DNA from: Chloroflexia bacterium
GTDB taxonomy: Bacteria; Chloroflexota; Chloroflexia; Thermomicrobiales; UBA6265
NCBI GenBank assembly: GCA_013698495.1
Contig: JACCUV010000421.1
Coordinates: forward strand, 1 to 5,606
Length of the DNA stretch: 5,606 nt
Direction: 5' to 3'
The translations under genes were made by a program, and so were the position numbers. Position 1 is the first letter of the stretch. Each line of letters opens with the position of its first letter. Positions 1 to 5,605 of this stretch are shown here, one piece after another. The notes beneath the pieces were generated by a model. The model ran no database searches, was not told the origin of the DNA, and saw nothing but the letters and a program-made list of their open reading frames with translations.

Positions 1-101
1 GAGTTTCCCAGCAACGGGTAGTGGTTGCTGGTGAACATCCCACTGAACGACGTCTTGAAGCGGATCGCGAAATGGTTGACGCCAACCGTCTTGGTAGGGC
101 T

Positions 102-117
102 GCGGAGCTTGCTCCGC
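102..117. repeat. Short perfect hairpin downstream of the toxin operon
   Basis: GCGGAG and CTCCGC form a perfect 6-bp stem around a CTTG tetraloop closed by G-C, when read on the plus strand. It lies past the end of the minus-strand toxin operon, so it could help end that transcript, but no T-run follows on either strand. The 157 bases left of the broken third gene hold no other feature I can support. A short stop-free minus-strand stretch exists at about 1-170, but it has no start codon and no recognisable product. Confidence 0.3.
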
Positions 118-157
118 CCGTCTTCCACCAAGATCGTCAACCTTTGTGACACCCGCT

Positions 158-492
158 CTAAACGACAATGGGTCGGTGGTTCTCAAGTGCAGCGCGATCC
201 TCAAGCGTCAGCACGAGTTCTCCACGTCTGTCGCCTTCCTGCTCGACGTAGACCAATCGGTCCTCACCATCGGGCATAACGACGCGCCACTCGTCTCCTA
301 CGAATTCGACGTCGCTGATCATGGCGATGCCAAGCTTCTCGCCGAGTACACGAACTTTGTCGATTGGCTGGTCAATCCCGCGAGCCGGACGGGTGCCGCG
401 AGACAGGTGAGGTGAACGCGATAACCCTCGGCACGCAGTCGCGTGAGGTCACGGTAGCTGGTGCTGGCTGATCGGTCCGTCGGTGTGCTCAT
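158..492 (-). pseudogene. Third gene of the toxin-antitoxin operon, apparently frameshifted; unknown family
   Basis: I do not recognise this protein. An ATG at 492, 28 nt after the toxin stop codon, opens a frame reading MSTPTDRSASTSYRDLTRLR and then AEGYRVHL. It becomes implausible near 410 and stops at 319. A second minus frame, offset by one base, is open from about 450 to a TAG at 158-160. It reads GIDQPIDKVRVLGEKLGIAM, then an acidic, beta-rich tail with GDEWRVVMPDGEDRLVYVE and ends in HRPIVV. The second frame has no start codon before the ATG at 322. Joining the two by a -1 shift near 405-420 would give a soluble protein of about 111 residues. The break could be a real mutation, a sequencing error, or two unrelated short frames. 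No Shine-Dalgarno is visible before 492, so translation may depend on the upstream toxin gene. No function can be assigned. Confidence 0.4.
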
Positions 493-520
493 AACGCAGT
501 GCTGCGAGAATGCTCGCGTG

Positions 521-958
521 TCATGGGAAGCCCATTCCTTCCTCTGACTCAAGCAGGGCCAGAAGTCGACCTGGAGGCACGATTTGGAGTCCGCGATATT
601 TTTCAAGTTTCAACAGTTGGCGATCGCGCGTTGCCAGATAGGTTGCCCCACCACTCAGCCCCGTGGCAAGCACCAAATCATCCGTCGGCTGGGTTGCCAC
701 ACCCGTGACAGACACGGTCAGAGGCGTGATGCGCGCATCAGTGCGCAGCAGAATGAGGATGCGCTCCGCTTGCTCCGCCGTCACGCGGGCGCGAAAGTAT
801 GAGTTGGTGTAGGTGCGTGACAACTCGCCAAGGAGATGCTCGGAGAGGACGAGTTCGTAGCCACCGGATTGCCAGAGATTGATCAGGCGAACAGAAACAC
901 TCGTGGTCCCGACGAAGCCGGGGGCAAGGACATTGGCATCGAGGACAACGATCGTCAT
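521..958 (-). CDS. PIN-domain toxin (putative ribonuclease) of a type II toxin-antitoxin system
   Basis: Single-domain protein of 145 residues, typical size for a PIN toxin of the PIN_3/COG1569 type. PIN toxins are Mg2+- or Mn2+-dependent single-strand RNases that cut tRNA, rRNA or mRNA when freed from their antitoxin. The acidic metal-binding set is visible. Asp7 lies in the N-terminal VVLDANVL strand. Glu45 lies in SEHLLGEL. Asp93-Asp94 lie in the PTDDLVLATG segment, and Asp112 in ATRDRQLLKL. The pattern is complete, so the enzyme is probably active. The ATG at 958 shares one base with the antitoxin stop codon. A GTG at 961 would add one residue and give a four-base overlap. Either start implies translational coupling to the antitoxin, because there is no strong ribosome binding site of its own. 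The RNA target cannot be read from the sequence. Confidence 0.9.
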   Translation of the reverse strand: MTIVVLDANVLAPGFVGTTSVSVRLINLWQSGGYELVLSEHLLGELSRTYTNSYFRARVTAEQAERILILLRTDARITPLTVSVTGVATQPTDDLVLATGLSGGATYLATRDRQLLKLEKYRGLQIVPPGRLLALLESEEGMGFP

Positions 959-1290
959 CACTCGCCGGCGGCAGAGGTTACCACCGATGGGGTGGCCTCA
1001 TCCTGATTGATGCCCAGGATATGGTCGGTCTCCCGCTCGATCTCTTCATCGGGGACATCAGCAAAGGCTTCCCGTATCTCGTCGATCACCGCAAAGCGTG
1101 CGTCCCGTTCCCGATCCAGCTGTTCTAGTCGTCTGAGATCCTCAACCGAGACGAGCCCGGCAACGGGAATTCCGCTCTTCTCCACGACGATACGGGTCTC
1201 TTTTCGGTAGACCTGGTTGACGAGGTTGTTGAGCTGTCCCCGCACCTCAGAGATTTTCATGGTTTGGGTCTTGGGGTAATGCTCGCGCAT
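958..1290 (-). CDS. Phd/YefM-family antitoxin
   Basis: Protein of 110 residues, promoter-proximal partner of the PIN toxin. The segment from Met11 onwards (MKISEVRGQLNNLVNQVYRK, then RIVVEKSGIPVAGLVSVEDL) matches the Phd/YefM pattern: a first helix beginning with a Lys-Ile-Ser-Glu-type stretch, two beta strands carrying the 'own gain, bad habit' style KxGxPVA motif, and a helix with DLRRLEQLDRERD. This N-terminal half normally dimerises and binds operator DNA. The acidic, flexible C-terminal half (about residues 60-110) would wrap the toxin and block its active site. The start at 1290 is chosen because a very strong Shine-Dalgarno lies directly before it. It gives a ten-residue basic leader that the usual family start at Met11 (1260) would lack. 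Members usually repress their own operon. Family call firm; the toxin-neutralising role is inferred from gene order. Confidence 0.88.
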   Translation of the reverse strand: MREHYPKTQTMKISEVRGQLNNLVNQVYRKETRIVVEKSGIPVAGLVSVEDLRRLEQLDRERDARFAVIDEIREAFADVPDEEIERETDHILGINQDEATPSVVTSAAGE

Positions 1291-1303
1291 GTCACCTCCT
1301 CCT
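1291..1303 (-). promoter_or_regulatory. Strong Shine-Dalgarno of the antitoxin gene
   Basis: On the minus strand this reads AGGAGGAGGTGAC immediately before the ATG at 1290. Two overlapping AGGAGG cores lie 7 and 4 nt from the start codon. It settles the start at 1290 rather than the internal ATG at 1260, which has no such site. High antitoxin translation relative to the coupled toxin is what a type II system needs. Confidence 0.85.
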
Positions 1304-1313
1304 GACTACGACG

Positions 1314-1337
1314 ATACTGTATTAAAATGTACATACT
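1314..1337. promoter_or_regulatory. Candidate autoregulatory operator of the toxin-antitoxin operon
   Basis: Just downstream of the predicted transcription start lies an AT-rich cluster: the perfect 8-bp palindrome ATGTACAT (1327-1334), a wider TGTA/TACA inverted pair (1318-1333), and two direct ATACT copies at 1314-1318 and 1333-1337. Phd/YefM antitoxins bind short palindromes overlapping or adjoining their own promoter, so this is the natural operator candidate. The role is inferred from position and symmetry only. Confidence 0.4.
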
Positions 1338-1343
1338 AGGCGC

Positions 1344-1372
1344 ATTGTAGCGCAAAAACGCTTTATTCTCAA
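1344..1372 (-). promoter_or_regulatory. Sigma70-type promoter of the toxin-antitoxin operon
   Basis: On the minus strand, TTGAGA (1372-1367) and TACAAT (1349-1344) are separated by exactly 17 nt. Each box matches the housekeeping consensus at five of six (-10) and four of six (-35) positions. The expected transcription start is near 1337, giving a leader of about 45 nt to the antitoxin ATG. Confidence 0.65.
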
Positions 1373-1430
1373 GCATGTAACTCACTACATTCGGTTACCA
1401 GTGCCCTAAGTGCGACATATAAGCACAAAT

Positions 1431-1459
1431 TTTCCAATTTGCTTTCATTCTGGTATTCT
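1431..1459 (+). promoter_or_regulatory. Weak candidate promoter facing right
   Basis: TTTCCA (1431-1436) and TATTCT (1454-1459) have a 17-nt spacer, each matching consensus at four of six positions, in an AT-rich stretch. It would start a transcript near 1466 and read into the small frame at 1493. Such matches are common by chance in AT-rich DNA. Confidence 0.25.
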
Positions 1460-1492
1460 GCAAACAGGTCAACCCGCAGACATGAGGAAAGA

Positions 1493-1690
1493 ATGGACAA
1501 TCAGGAGCCAGAGTCGGCGCCGAAAGGCCACGCAGGACGAGTTCGGTCGTTCTGGCGAGAGCTTGATCTGGGAGTACCCTCGAGAATCGGTGCTCGCTAC
1601 TGGCATATTCGCAGAAGACGGTGGATCCAGGCCACGAGGGGGATTGGACCGGCCCGATCTGCTGCCCGCCTCGATCACCGCCCACCTTGA
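1493..1690 (+). CDS. Doubtful small basic protein, unknown
   Basis: A 65-residue frame opens with an ATG preceded by GAGGAAAGA, a reasonable ribosome binding site with GAGG five bases from the start. The product begins MDNQEPESAPKGHAGRVRSF and is strongly basic in the middle, with a WHIRRRRW stretch near residue 35-42. There is no signal peptide, membrane span or motif I recognise. A candidate promoter lies just upstream. It ends tail to tail with, and overlaps by 16 nt, the possible minus-strand gene at 1675-2043. Other frames through the same DNA are also open, so coding is far from certain. It may be the front remnant of a longer gene. Confidence 0.22.
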   Translation: MDNQEPESAPKGHAGRVRSFWRELDLGVPSRIGARYWHIRRRRWIQATRGIGPARSAARLDHRPP

Positions 1691-2043
1691 TCGCCACTAG
1701 AGCGGGAAAAGATCGATAGCACTCGGTTTGCACCACGATTTACTGGACCAATGAATCCAGGTCCCGATTTGGGAAAGAAGTTGCCGTTGCCTCTGTCGAC
1801 GTCGATTCGTCCCGACGAAACGGTGTACCAGTTGCCATGCGATCTGGTTGCGTGGCCCCGATTGATTTCCTCACGTTCCGTTTCGACGATGTCTTCCAGG
1901 TCAGGAGGGATAAAGGTTGGAGTTTCCTTGTCTGGGTGTGTGGGACGTCGTTTTCGGAGGACGTGCCGATCACTCATGCGAACCAGTGGAATCCGCGGAG
2001 AGTTTGCGCTCAGTTCCTCTTCAGATTTCGGACCTGTCTCCAA
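1675..2043 (-). CDS. Possible hypothetical protein, 122 residues
   Basis: I do not recognise a family. The frame runs from a TTG at 2043, or 22 residues later from an ATG at 1977 (MSDRHVLRKRRP), to a TGA at 1675. Neither start has a clear ribosome binding site. The translation looks protein-like: a basic N-terminal part, an acidic segment PPDLEDIVETEREEINRG, then a Gly/Asn-rich, probably beta-structured segment with NWYTVSSGRIDVDRG and FFPKSGPGF. The last third may be a small folded domain. The surrounding DNA is AT-richer than the genes on the right, and codon use is less GC-biased, which suits an acquired or decaying gene. The antisense frames look less like protein. No membrane segment or signal peptide is seen. 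Treat as tentative. Confidence 0.35.
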   Translation of the reverse strand: METGPKSEEELSANSPRIPLVRMSDRHVLRKRRPTHPDKETPTFIPPDLEDIVETEREEINRGHATRSHGNWYTVSSGRIDVDRGNGNFFPKSGPGFIGPVNRGANRVLSIFSRSSGDQGGR

Positions 2044-2162
2044 CTTTGTTCTGTTCGCCTCATCGATGAATGACGGGATTGACAGTCAGCCATGCAAACC
2101 AACAAAGCGTTCTTCGGAAGGTCAAGTCCCACTTGCGTTTGCCAACTGTAACTGCCCTCCTT

Positions 2163-3362
2163 CTAACCAGCGACAACCGATTCCCGCCGATCGAGCGACC
2201 CAATCAGCATTGCCGCCGCCCCAACTCCCCAGATCGTGATCGCCAGCGTCAGCGCCAGATGCACGTACGGCACAGGGATGAATCGCAACCCGCCGAGCAG
2301 GATCACCCCCAACGTCATCGCCAACAGATGGAAACCGCGACTCCCGTCGTTCCAGCGATTCGGCAGAATCAACCGCCCGATCGCCAGACCCGCGAACACC
2401 TGGCTCAGGTACAGCGCCGCCACGAACAGCGCGAGCAGGATGATGCCTCCCGGAATGCCCACAATCGTAATCATCAGCACGAGCACGGCGATCGGCGCCA
2501 GGACGAGTGTCGCCAATCCAACCACGAGTGACCGCGGCAAACGCAAACCGTTGCGTCCCAGCTGGTCCGCCAGGCGCGGCGCGGCGATCGCGAGCAGCGC
2601 CCCGGCCACGAGCGCCCACACGATTCGCAACAGCGATCCGGAAGCCCGCGAGATTGGGTCGTCGCCGCCGTCGCCCCATGGATTCAGGTCCCGCTGTTCG
2701 ATCCCCTGCGCCAGTTGGGCATTGGCTCCGACATCGGCTCCGCGCCGGCTCGTGTAGGTCACCGGTCCCGTGATCCGAGCCGTGTTCGCGATCTCCAGGC
2801 CACTCGTGTTGAGATCGATCGCGCCCTGTAAGGCGCCGCCAAGGGTCACGTTCGCGGCGTAGCCCGTCACGTCACCGGCAATGGCGCCCCGAAGATCGAC
2901 ATCGCCGCCAGCCACAAGCAGGTTCCCGCCAATCCTGCCGTTGCTGGCGAGTTCCAGTTGCCCACCGGCCATCACCACGTCGCCTTCGACCGCGCCGGAA
3001 ATCTGGACCCTGCCGCTAAGGATGCGGAGAGAACCCTCGATCGTGCCCGGAATCTCGGCTTGACCCGACGCAAGTTGTACCGACCCCGCAATCGTGCCGT
3101 CCAGCGTTGCCTTGCCGGCGGCAATGCTCACATCGCCTTCCGCGGCGCCGAGAAACTCGACTGTGCCGCCGGCCAGGTACAAATCGTCAGTGATCCGTTC
3201 GTCAGCGCCGATCGTGAGCTCACCCGATGTCCGGACATCGGCGGCGATCCCGAACGCCGGGGCCGCAATCGCCGCGAGCACGAGAATCAACCCGATTGCG
3301 ACCAACGCCATCCGTCGCGAGTGTGCGAAGTCAGGCCGGGCCGGAAGTGGAGCAGCGGTCAT
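2163..3362 (-). CDS. Bactofilin-like beta-solenoid protein with membrane-spanning C-terminus
   Basis: Protein of 399 residues from the ATG at 3362, chosen because AGGAGA lies about 10 nt before it; an in-frame ATG at 3437 would add 25 residues but lacks such a site. Residues 16-40 form a basic-then-hydrophobic signal peptide or anchor. Residues about 54-203 are seven to eight repeats of 17-19 residues with the pattern G-(T/A)-I-x-G-(D/S)-V-x-(I/L)-x-x-G, as in TIAGSVQLASGQAEIPG and TIEGSLRILSGRVQISG. This is the right-handed beta-helix signature of the polymer-forming (bactofilin, DUF583) fold. A polar linker with NPWGDGGDD follows, then about five hydrophobic segments near 244-262, 278-300, 303-330, 344-359 and 366-388. 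Classical bactofilins are short, cytosolic and lack these. The export signal places the solenoid outside the cytoplasm, perhaps as an envelope scaffold or sensor. The function is unknown. It lies 132 nt behind the serine hydrolase gene on the same strand. Confidence 0.8.
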   Translation of the reverse strand: MTAAPLPARPDFAHSRRMALVAIGLILVLAAIAAPAFGIAADVRTSGELTIGADERITDDLYLAGGTVEFLGAAEGDVSIAAGKATLDGTIAGSVQLASGQAEIPGTIEGSLRILSGRVQISGAVEGDVVMAGGQLELASNGRIGGNLLVAGGDVDLRGAIAGDVTGYAANVTLGGALQGAIDLNTSGLEIANTARITGPVTYTSRRGADVGANAQLAQGIEQRDLNPWGDGGDDPISRASGSLLRIVWALVAGALLAIAAPRLADQLGRNGLRLPRSLVVGLATLVLAPIAVLVLMITIVGIPGGIILLALFVAALYLSQVFAGLAIGRLILPNRWNDGSRGFHLLAMTLGVILLGGLRFIPVPYVHLALTLAITIWGVGAAAMLIGSLDRRESVVAG

Positions 3363-3453
3363 GGCGGGCGAGTCTCCTGATTGGGTTGGCGATATCCGAG
3401 TCGCCGGATTTCGTGAATCGCGGATGACCATGAGCATACGACAATCGCGCTTG

Positions 3454-3471
3454 CCGTGGACGCTCCAACGG
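3454..3471. repeat. Small hairpin between the hydrolase and bactofilin-like genes
   Basis: CCGTGGA and TCCAACGG pair around a CGC loop with one bulged A on the plus-strand reading, giving a 7-bp stem. It lies 24-41 nt beyond the hydrolase stop codon. It may be a weak or rho-assisted terminator or an RNA-processing hairpin between the two minus-strand genes, but no T-run follows. Confidence 0.3.
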
Positions 3472-3494
3472 TGGTCAATCGAGGCGTGACTTAA

Positions 3495-4619
3495 CTATCC
3501 CGCATCCGCGGCCGCGACCAGGGCGTCGCTGAGTTCGGCCCAGCGCGGCGGTTTGAGCGGCCATGGACTGTACACGGCGCGATTTCCGAACACCGCCAGC
3601 GCCAACGCACGGTCAGGATCCGCCCACACCAGCGTTCCCGATTGGCCCCAATGGCAAAACGTGCGTGGCGACCGCAACGATCCGGTCCAGTGGTTGCGTT
3701 TGTCGCCAGCCACCTCCCACCCGAGCCCCCATGCCCCGCGTTCCCAATGCACCGCGGCCGAGGCGACGCCGCCCGACACGCCTCCCGTTTGATCCTCAAT
3801 CATCTCTGCACGGGTCGCGGCAGCTAGCGGCGACTGCTGCTTCGGGAAGAACGACGCTGCAAACCGTGCGAGCGTCGCGGCCGTCCCGAAGTACCCTCCC
3901 CACGGCAGCCCCAGTGCTCGCCAATACGGGCTGTTGTAGCTCTCGGTCGGCGTTCCGGCGGCGGCGGCCCCGGTCGTCCAGGCGAGGCGATCGTTCCACG
4001 ATGCATCCGGTTTCAGGGCGATCTCGTCGAGACCCATCTCGTCGAGGAGGCGTTGCTGCAGGAGCTCGTGAAATGGCCCTCCAGTTGCCCGTTCGACTGC
4101 CCGTGCCGCAATCCCGAACCCGGCATTCGAGTATCGCAACACCTCCCCAGGCGCCGAGAGCAAGGGGAGTTCGCACATCGCATCGGTAATCTTGCCGAGC
4201 GAAGGCTGCTCGCGCATCCGGATCCGCTTGACGCCGACATTCTCCGGCAGTCCTGACGTATGACAAAGCAAGTGCCGCACCGTGACCCGGCCCCGAAGCG
4301 CCTCGAGTTGCGGAACAACATCATTGTCAAGCGGATCATCGACCTCGCCGAACTCGGGCACAATGGCCGCGACAGGCGTGTCCAGCGACAGCTCACCGGC
4401 ATCCGCCGCAAGCATGAGCGCCGCCGCCGTCAGCGGTTTCGAGACTGAGGCGAGCGCGAACAGCGTCGAGTCATCAACCGGCGCCCCGTCCCGGGCAAAA
4501 CCGGCGAACCGCATGGCCACGATCTCGCCTTTGTGCCAGACCGCCGCCGATACCCCGGGAACCGCTTGTTCGCCAACCCAATCGTCAATCCTGCCCAGGG
4601 GTGTGGAAAAGTCGGCCAT
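3495..4619 (-). CDS. Serine hydrolase, beta-lactamase/class C-like (family S12)
   Basis: Protein of 374 residues belonging to the beta-lactamase-like superfamily (PF00144), which includes class C lactamases, DD-peptidases, esterases and EstB-type enzymes. The catalytic set is visible. Ser58-Val-Ser-Lys61 is the SxxK motif in FALASVSKPLT, Ser58 being the nucleophile. Tyr163-Ser-Asn165 is the YxN motif in RYSNAGFGIAA. His323-Trp-Gly325, in CHWGQSGTLVW, replaces the KTG triad in the way common for esterase-like members. The CHTSGLPE segment (residues 119-126) is also typical. No signal peptide is seen with the ATG at 4619, so the enzyme is probably cytoplasmic. Longer starts (4676, 4823) would add a non-homologous leader and were rejected, although the ribosome binding site here is weak. 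The substrate (ester, D-amino peptide or beta-lactam) cannot be told. It is divergent to nagB and precedes the bactofilin-like gene. Confidence 0.88.
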   Translation of the reverse strand: MADFSTPLGRIDDWVGEQAVPGVSAAVWHKGEIVAMRFAGFARDGAPVDDSTLFALASVSKPLTAAALMLAADAGELSLDTPVAAIVPEFGEVDDPLDNDVVPQLEALRGRVTVRHLLCHTSGLPENVGVKRIRMREQPSLGKITDAMCELPLLSAPGEVLRYSNAGFGIAARAVERATGGPFHELLQQRLLDEMGLDEIALKPDASWNDRLAWTTGAAAAGTPTESYNSPYWRALGLPWGGYFGTAATLARFAASFFPKQQSPLAAATRAEMIEDQTGGVSGGVASAAVHWERGAWGLGWEVAGDKRNHWTGSLRSPRTFCHWGQSGTLVWADPDRALALAVFGNRAVYSPWPLKPPRWAELSDALVAAADAG

Positions 4620-4766
4620 TCTCAACTCTTTCGTGTCCGAGCCGCCGTTCGCAAACGCGTCCTCTGCGTCTATCATGGGTGCGTCAGTTGACGCCGTGGG
4701 CGAAATCGCCACTCGAACCGGCGCCGGGTCGTGTTGAATATACGTAATATCCGAGGATGGAAGTGG
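4620..4766. promoter_or_regulatory. Divergent intergenic region with AT-rich island
   Basis: The 147 nt between the hydrolase and nagB start codons must carry both promoters. A TTGACG box lies at 4688-4693 (plus strand) without a good -10 at the right distance. An AT-rich island at 4732-4751 contains the palindrome TACGTA (4741-4746) flanked by GA and TC arms, and TATATT or GATATT for the minus strand. This is the likely position of promoters or an operator. No confident full promoter can be called. Confidence 0.4.
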
Positions 4767-5543
4767 ATGCCGAAGAGAGACGAGGCTGAAGTCGCGAACG
4801 CCACCACGGAACCACACCTGCACGTTGTCGCCGATTACGCCGCATTAAGCCACCTCGCGGCCGACATCGTCACCCGTGTTGTCAACGAGAATCCGGGAGG
4901 CGCGATCACCTTGCCGACCGGAGAGACACCGCGCGGCATGTATGAGGAACTCGCCCGCCGGATCGAACGTGGCGACCTCGATTTTTCGAGCATCCACTTC
5001 TTCTGCATGGACGAGTATCTCGGCAAGGGGATCGACGACAAAGCCAGCCTCGCCGCCTGGCTCGACGACGTCTTCCTGACTCCCGCGAACCTGCACGGCG
5101 CCAACATTCACTTCGTCCCGTCCGAGGACAAGAATCCCGCCCAAGCCGCTGCCGCCTACGACGCCAGAATAGCGGAGCTGGGTGGGCTCAAGCTGGCTGT
5201 GCTCGGGCTCGGCCGCAATGGCCACATCGCCTTCAACGAGCCCGGCTCCGCGATCGATTCGCGCACTCGCGTCGTGGACCTGACCGACGAGTCTCGCGAC
5301 CAGAATGCCTCCTACTATGAGGAGGGCGAGATTATCCCGGACCAGGCGATCACGATCGGCGTCGGCACGATTCTCGATTCCGACCTGATCGTCCTGATCG
5401 TCTCCGGGGCGAACAAGTCCGCGATCCTCAAGGCCGTGCTGGAAGGACCGATTTCAGAGGAGGTTCCCGGCTCGTTCCTCCAAACAGTCGGCGACCGGCT
5501 AATCGTGATCGCCGATATCGCCGCCGCCGCTGAGCTCTCGTAG
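4767..5543 (+). CDS. nagB: Glucosamine-6-phosphate deaminase
   Basis: Cytoplasmic enzyme that turns glucosamine 6-phosphate and water into fructose 6-phosphate and ammonia, the last step of N-acetylglucosamine catabolism. The 258 residues compare with 266 in E. coli and about 242 in Bacillus. Substrate-binding TGETPRG lies at residues 51-57. The catalytic Asp82 lies in FFCMDEYLG. The ring-opening trio Asn151, His153 and Glu158 lies in GLGRNGHIAFNEPGS; Asn at the first position, where E. coli has Asp141, is the Bacillus-type form. SRTRVVDLT (165-173) and GANKSAIL (214-221) are also family features. The late LQLH signature reads LQTV (238-241... FLQTVGD), a small departure. The ATG at 4767 is preferred: GAGGATGGAAG lies upstream, whereas the GTG at 4731 would add 12 unsupported residues. 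It is divergent from the serine hydrolase. No nagA or nagR is visible in this window. Confidence 0.95.
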   Translation: MPKRDEAEVANATTEPHLHVVADYAALSHLAADIVTRVVNENPGGAITLPTGETPRGMYEELARRIERGDLDFSSIHFFCMDEYLGKGIDDKASLAAWLDDVFLTPANLHGANIHFVPSEDKNPAQAAAAYDARIAELGGLKLAVLGLGRNGHIAFNEPGSAIDSRTRVVDLTDESRDQNASYYEEGEIIPDQAITIGVGTILDSDLIVLIVSGANKSAILKAVLEGPISEEVPGSFLQTVGDRLIVIADIAAAAELS

Positions 5544-5549
5544 GGAACA

Positions 5550-5605
5550 GGGCTGACAACCCTCGATTTGGGTTGGCCAGAAGTCCTTCATGCCGGGGTC
5601 AGCCC
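5550..5605. repeat. Nested inverted repeats after nagB, possible terminator
   Basis: Starting 7 nt after the nagB stop, GGGCTGAC (5550-5557) is the exact reverse complement of GTCAGCCC (5598-5605). Inside it, CAACCC (5557-5562) pairs with GGGTTG (5570-5575) around a 7-nt loop. The last part, GGGGTCAGCCCC (5595-5606), can also fold on itself. No T-run is seen before the window ends, so a terminator is plausible but unproven. Alternatives are a mobile palindromic repeat or the start of a structured RNA. Confidence 0.45.

Noticed and set aside
146..415. Plus-strand frame of 89 residues over the frameshifted third gene
   Set aside because: The start has no ribosome binding site, and the minus-strand frames fit the operon and look more protein-like, though the choice is not certain.
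1751..2239. Plus-strand frame of 162 residues
   Set aside because: Low-complexity Ser/Pro/Arg-rich, runs into the 3' end of the bactofilin-like gene, and has no ribosome binding site or motif.
2122..2679. Long minus-strand frame of 185 residues inside the bactofilin-like gene
   Set aside because: Arg/Gly/Ala-rich shadow of the true frame, with no motif; the true frame shows clear solenoid repeats and membrane segments.
2881..3201. Repeated GC-rich words suggesting a DNA repeat array
   Set aside because: They are explained by the repeated beta-solenoid units of the protein; the spacing is 17-19 codons and the DNA copies are diverged.
3363..3437. Upstream start for the bactofilin-like protein
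   Set aside because: The ATG at 3437 lacks a Shine-Dalgarno and would put a polar 25-residue leader ahead of an otherwise normal signal peptide.
3563..4189. Plus-strand frame of 208 residues antisense to the serine hydrolase
   Set aside because: Ser/Arg/Pro-rich composition typical of antisense GC-rich coding DNA; the opposite frame holds all three catalytic motifs.
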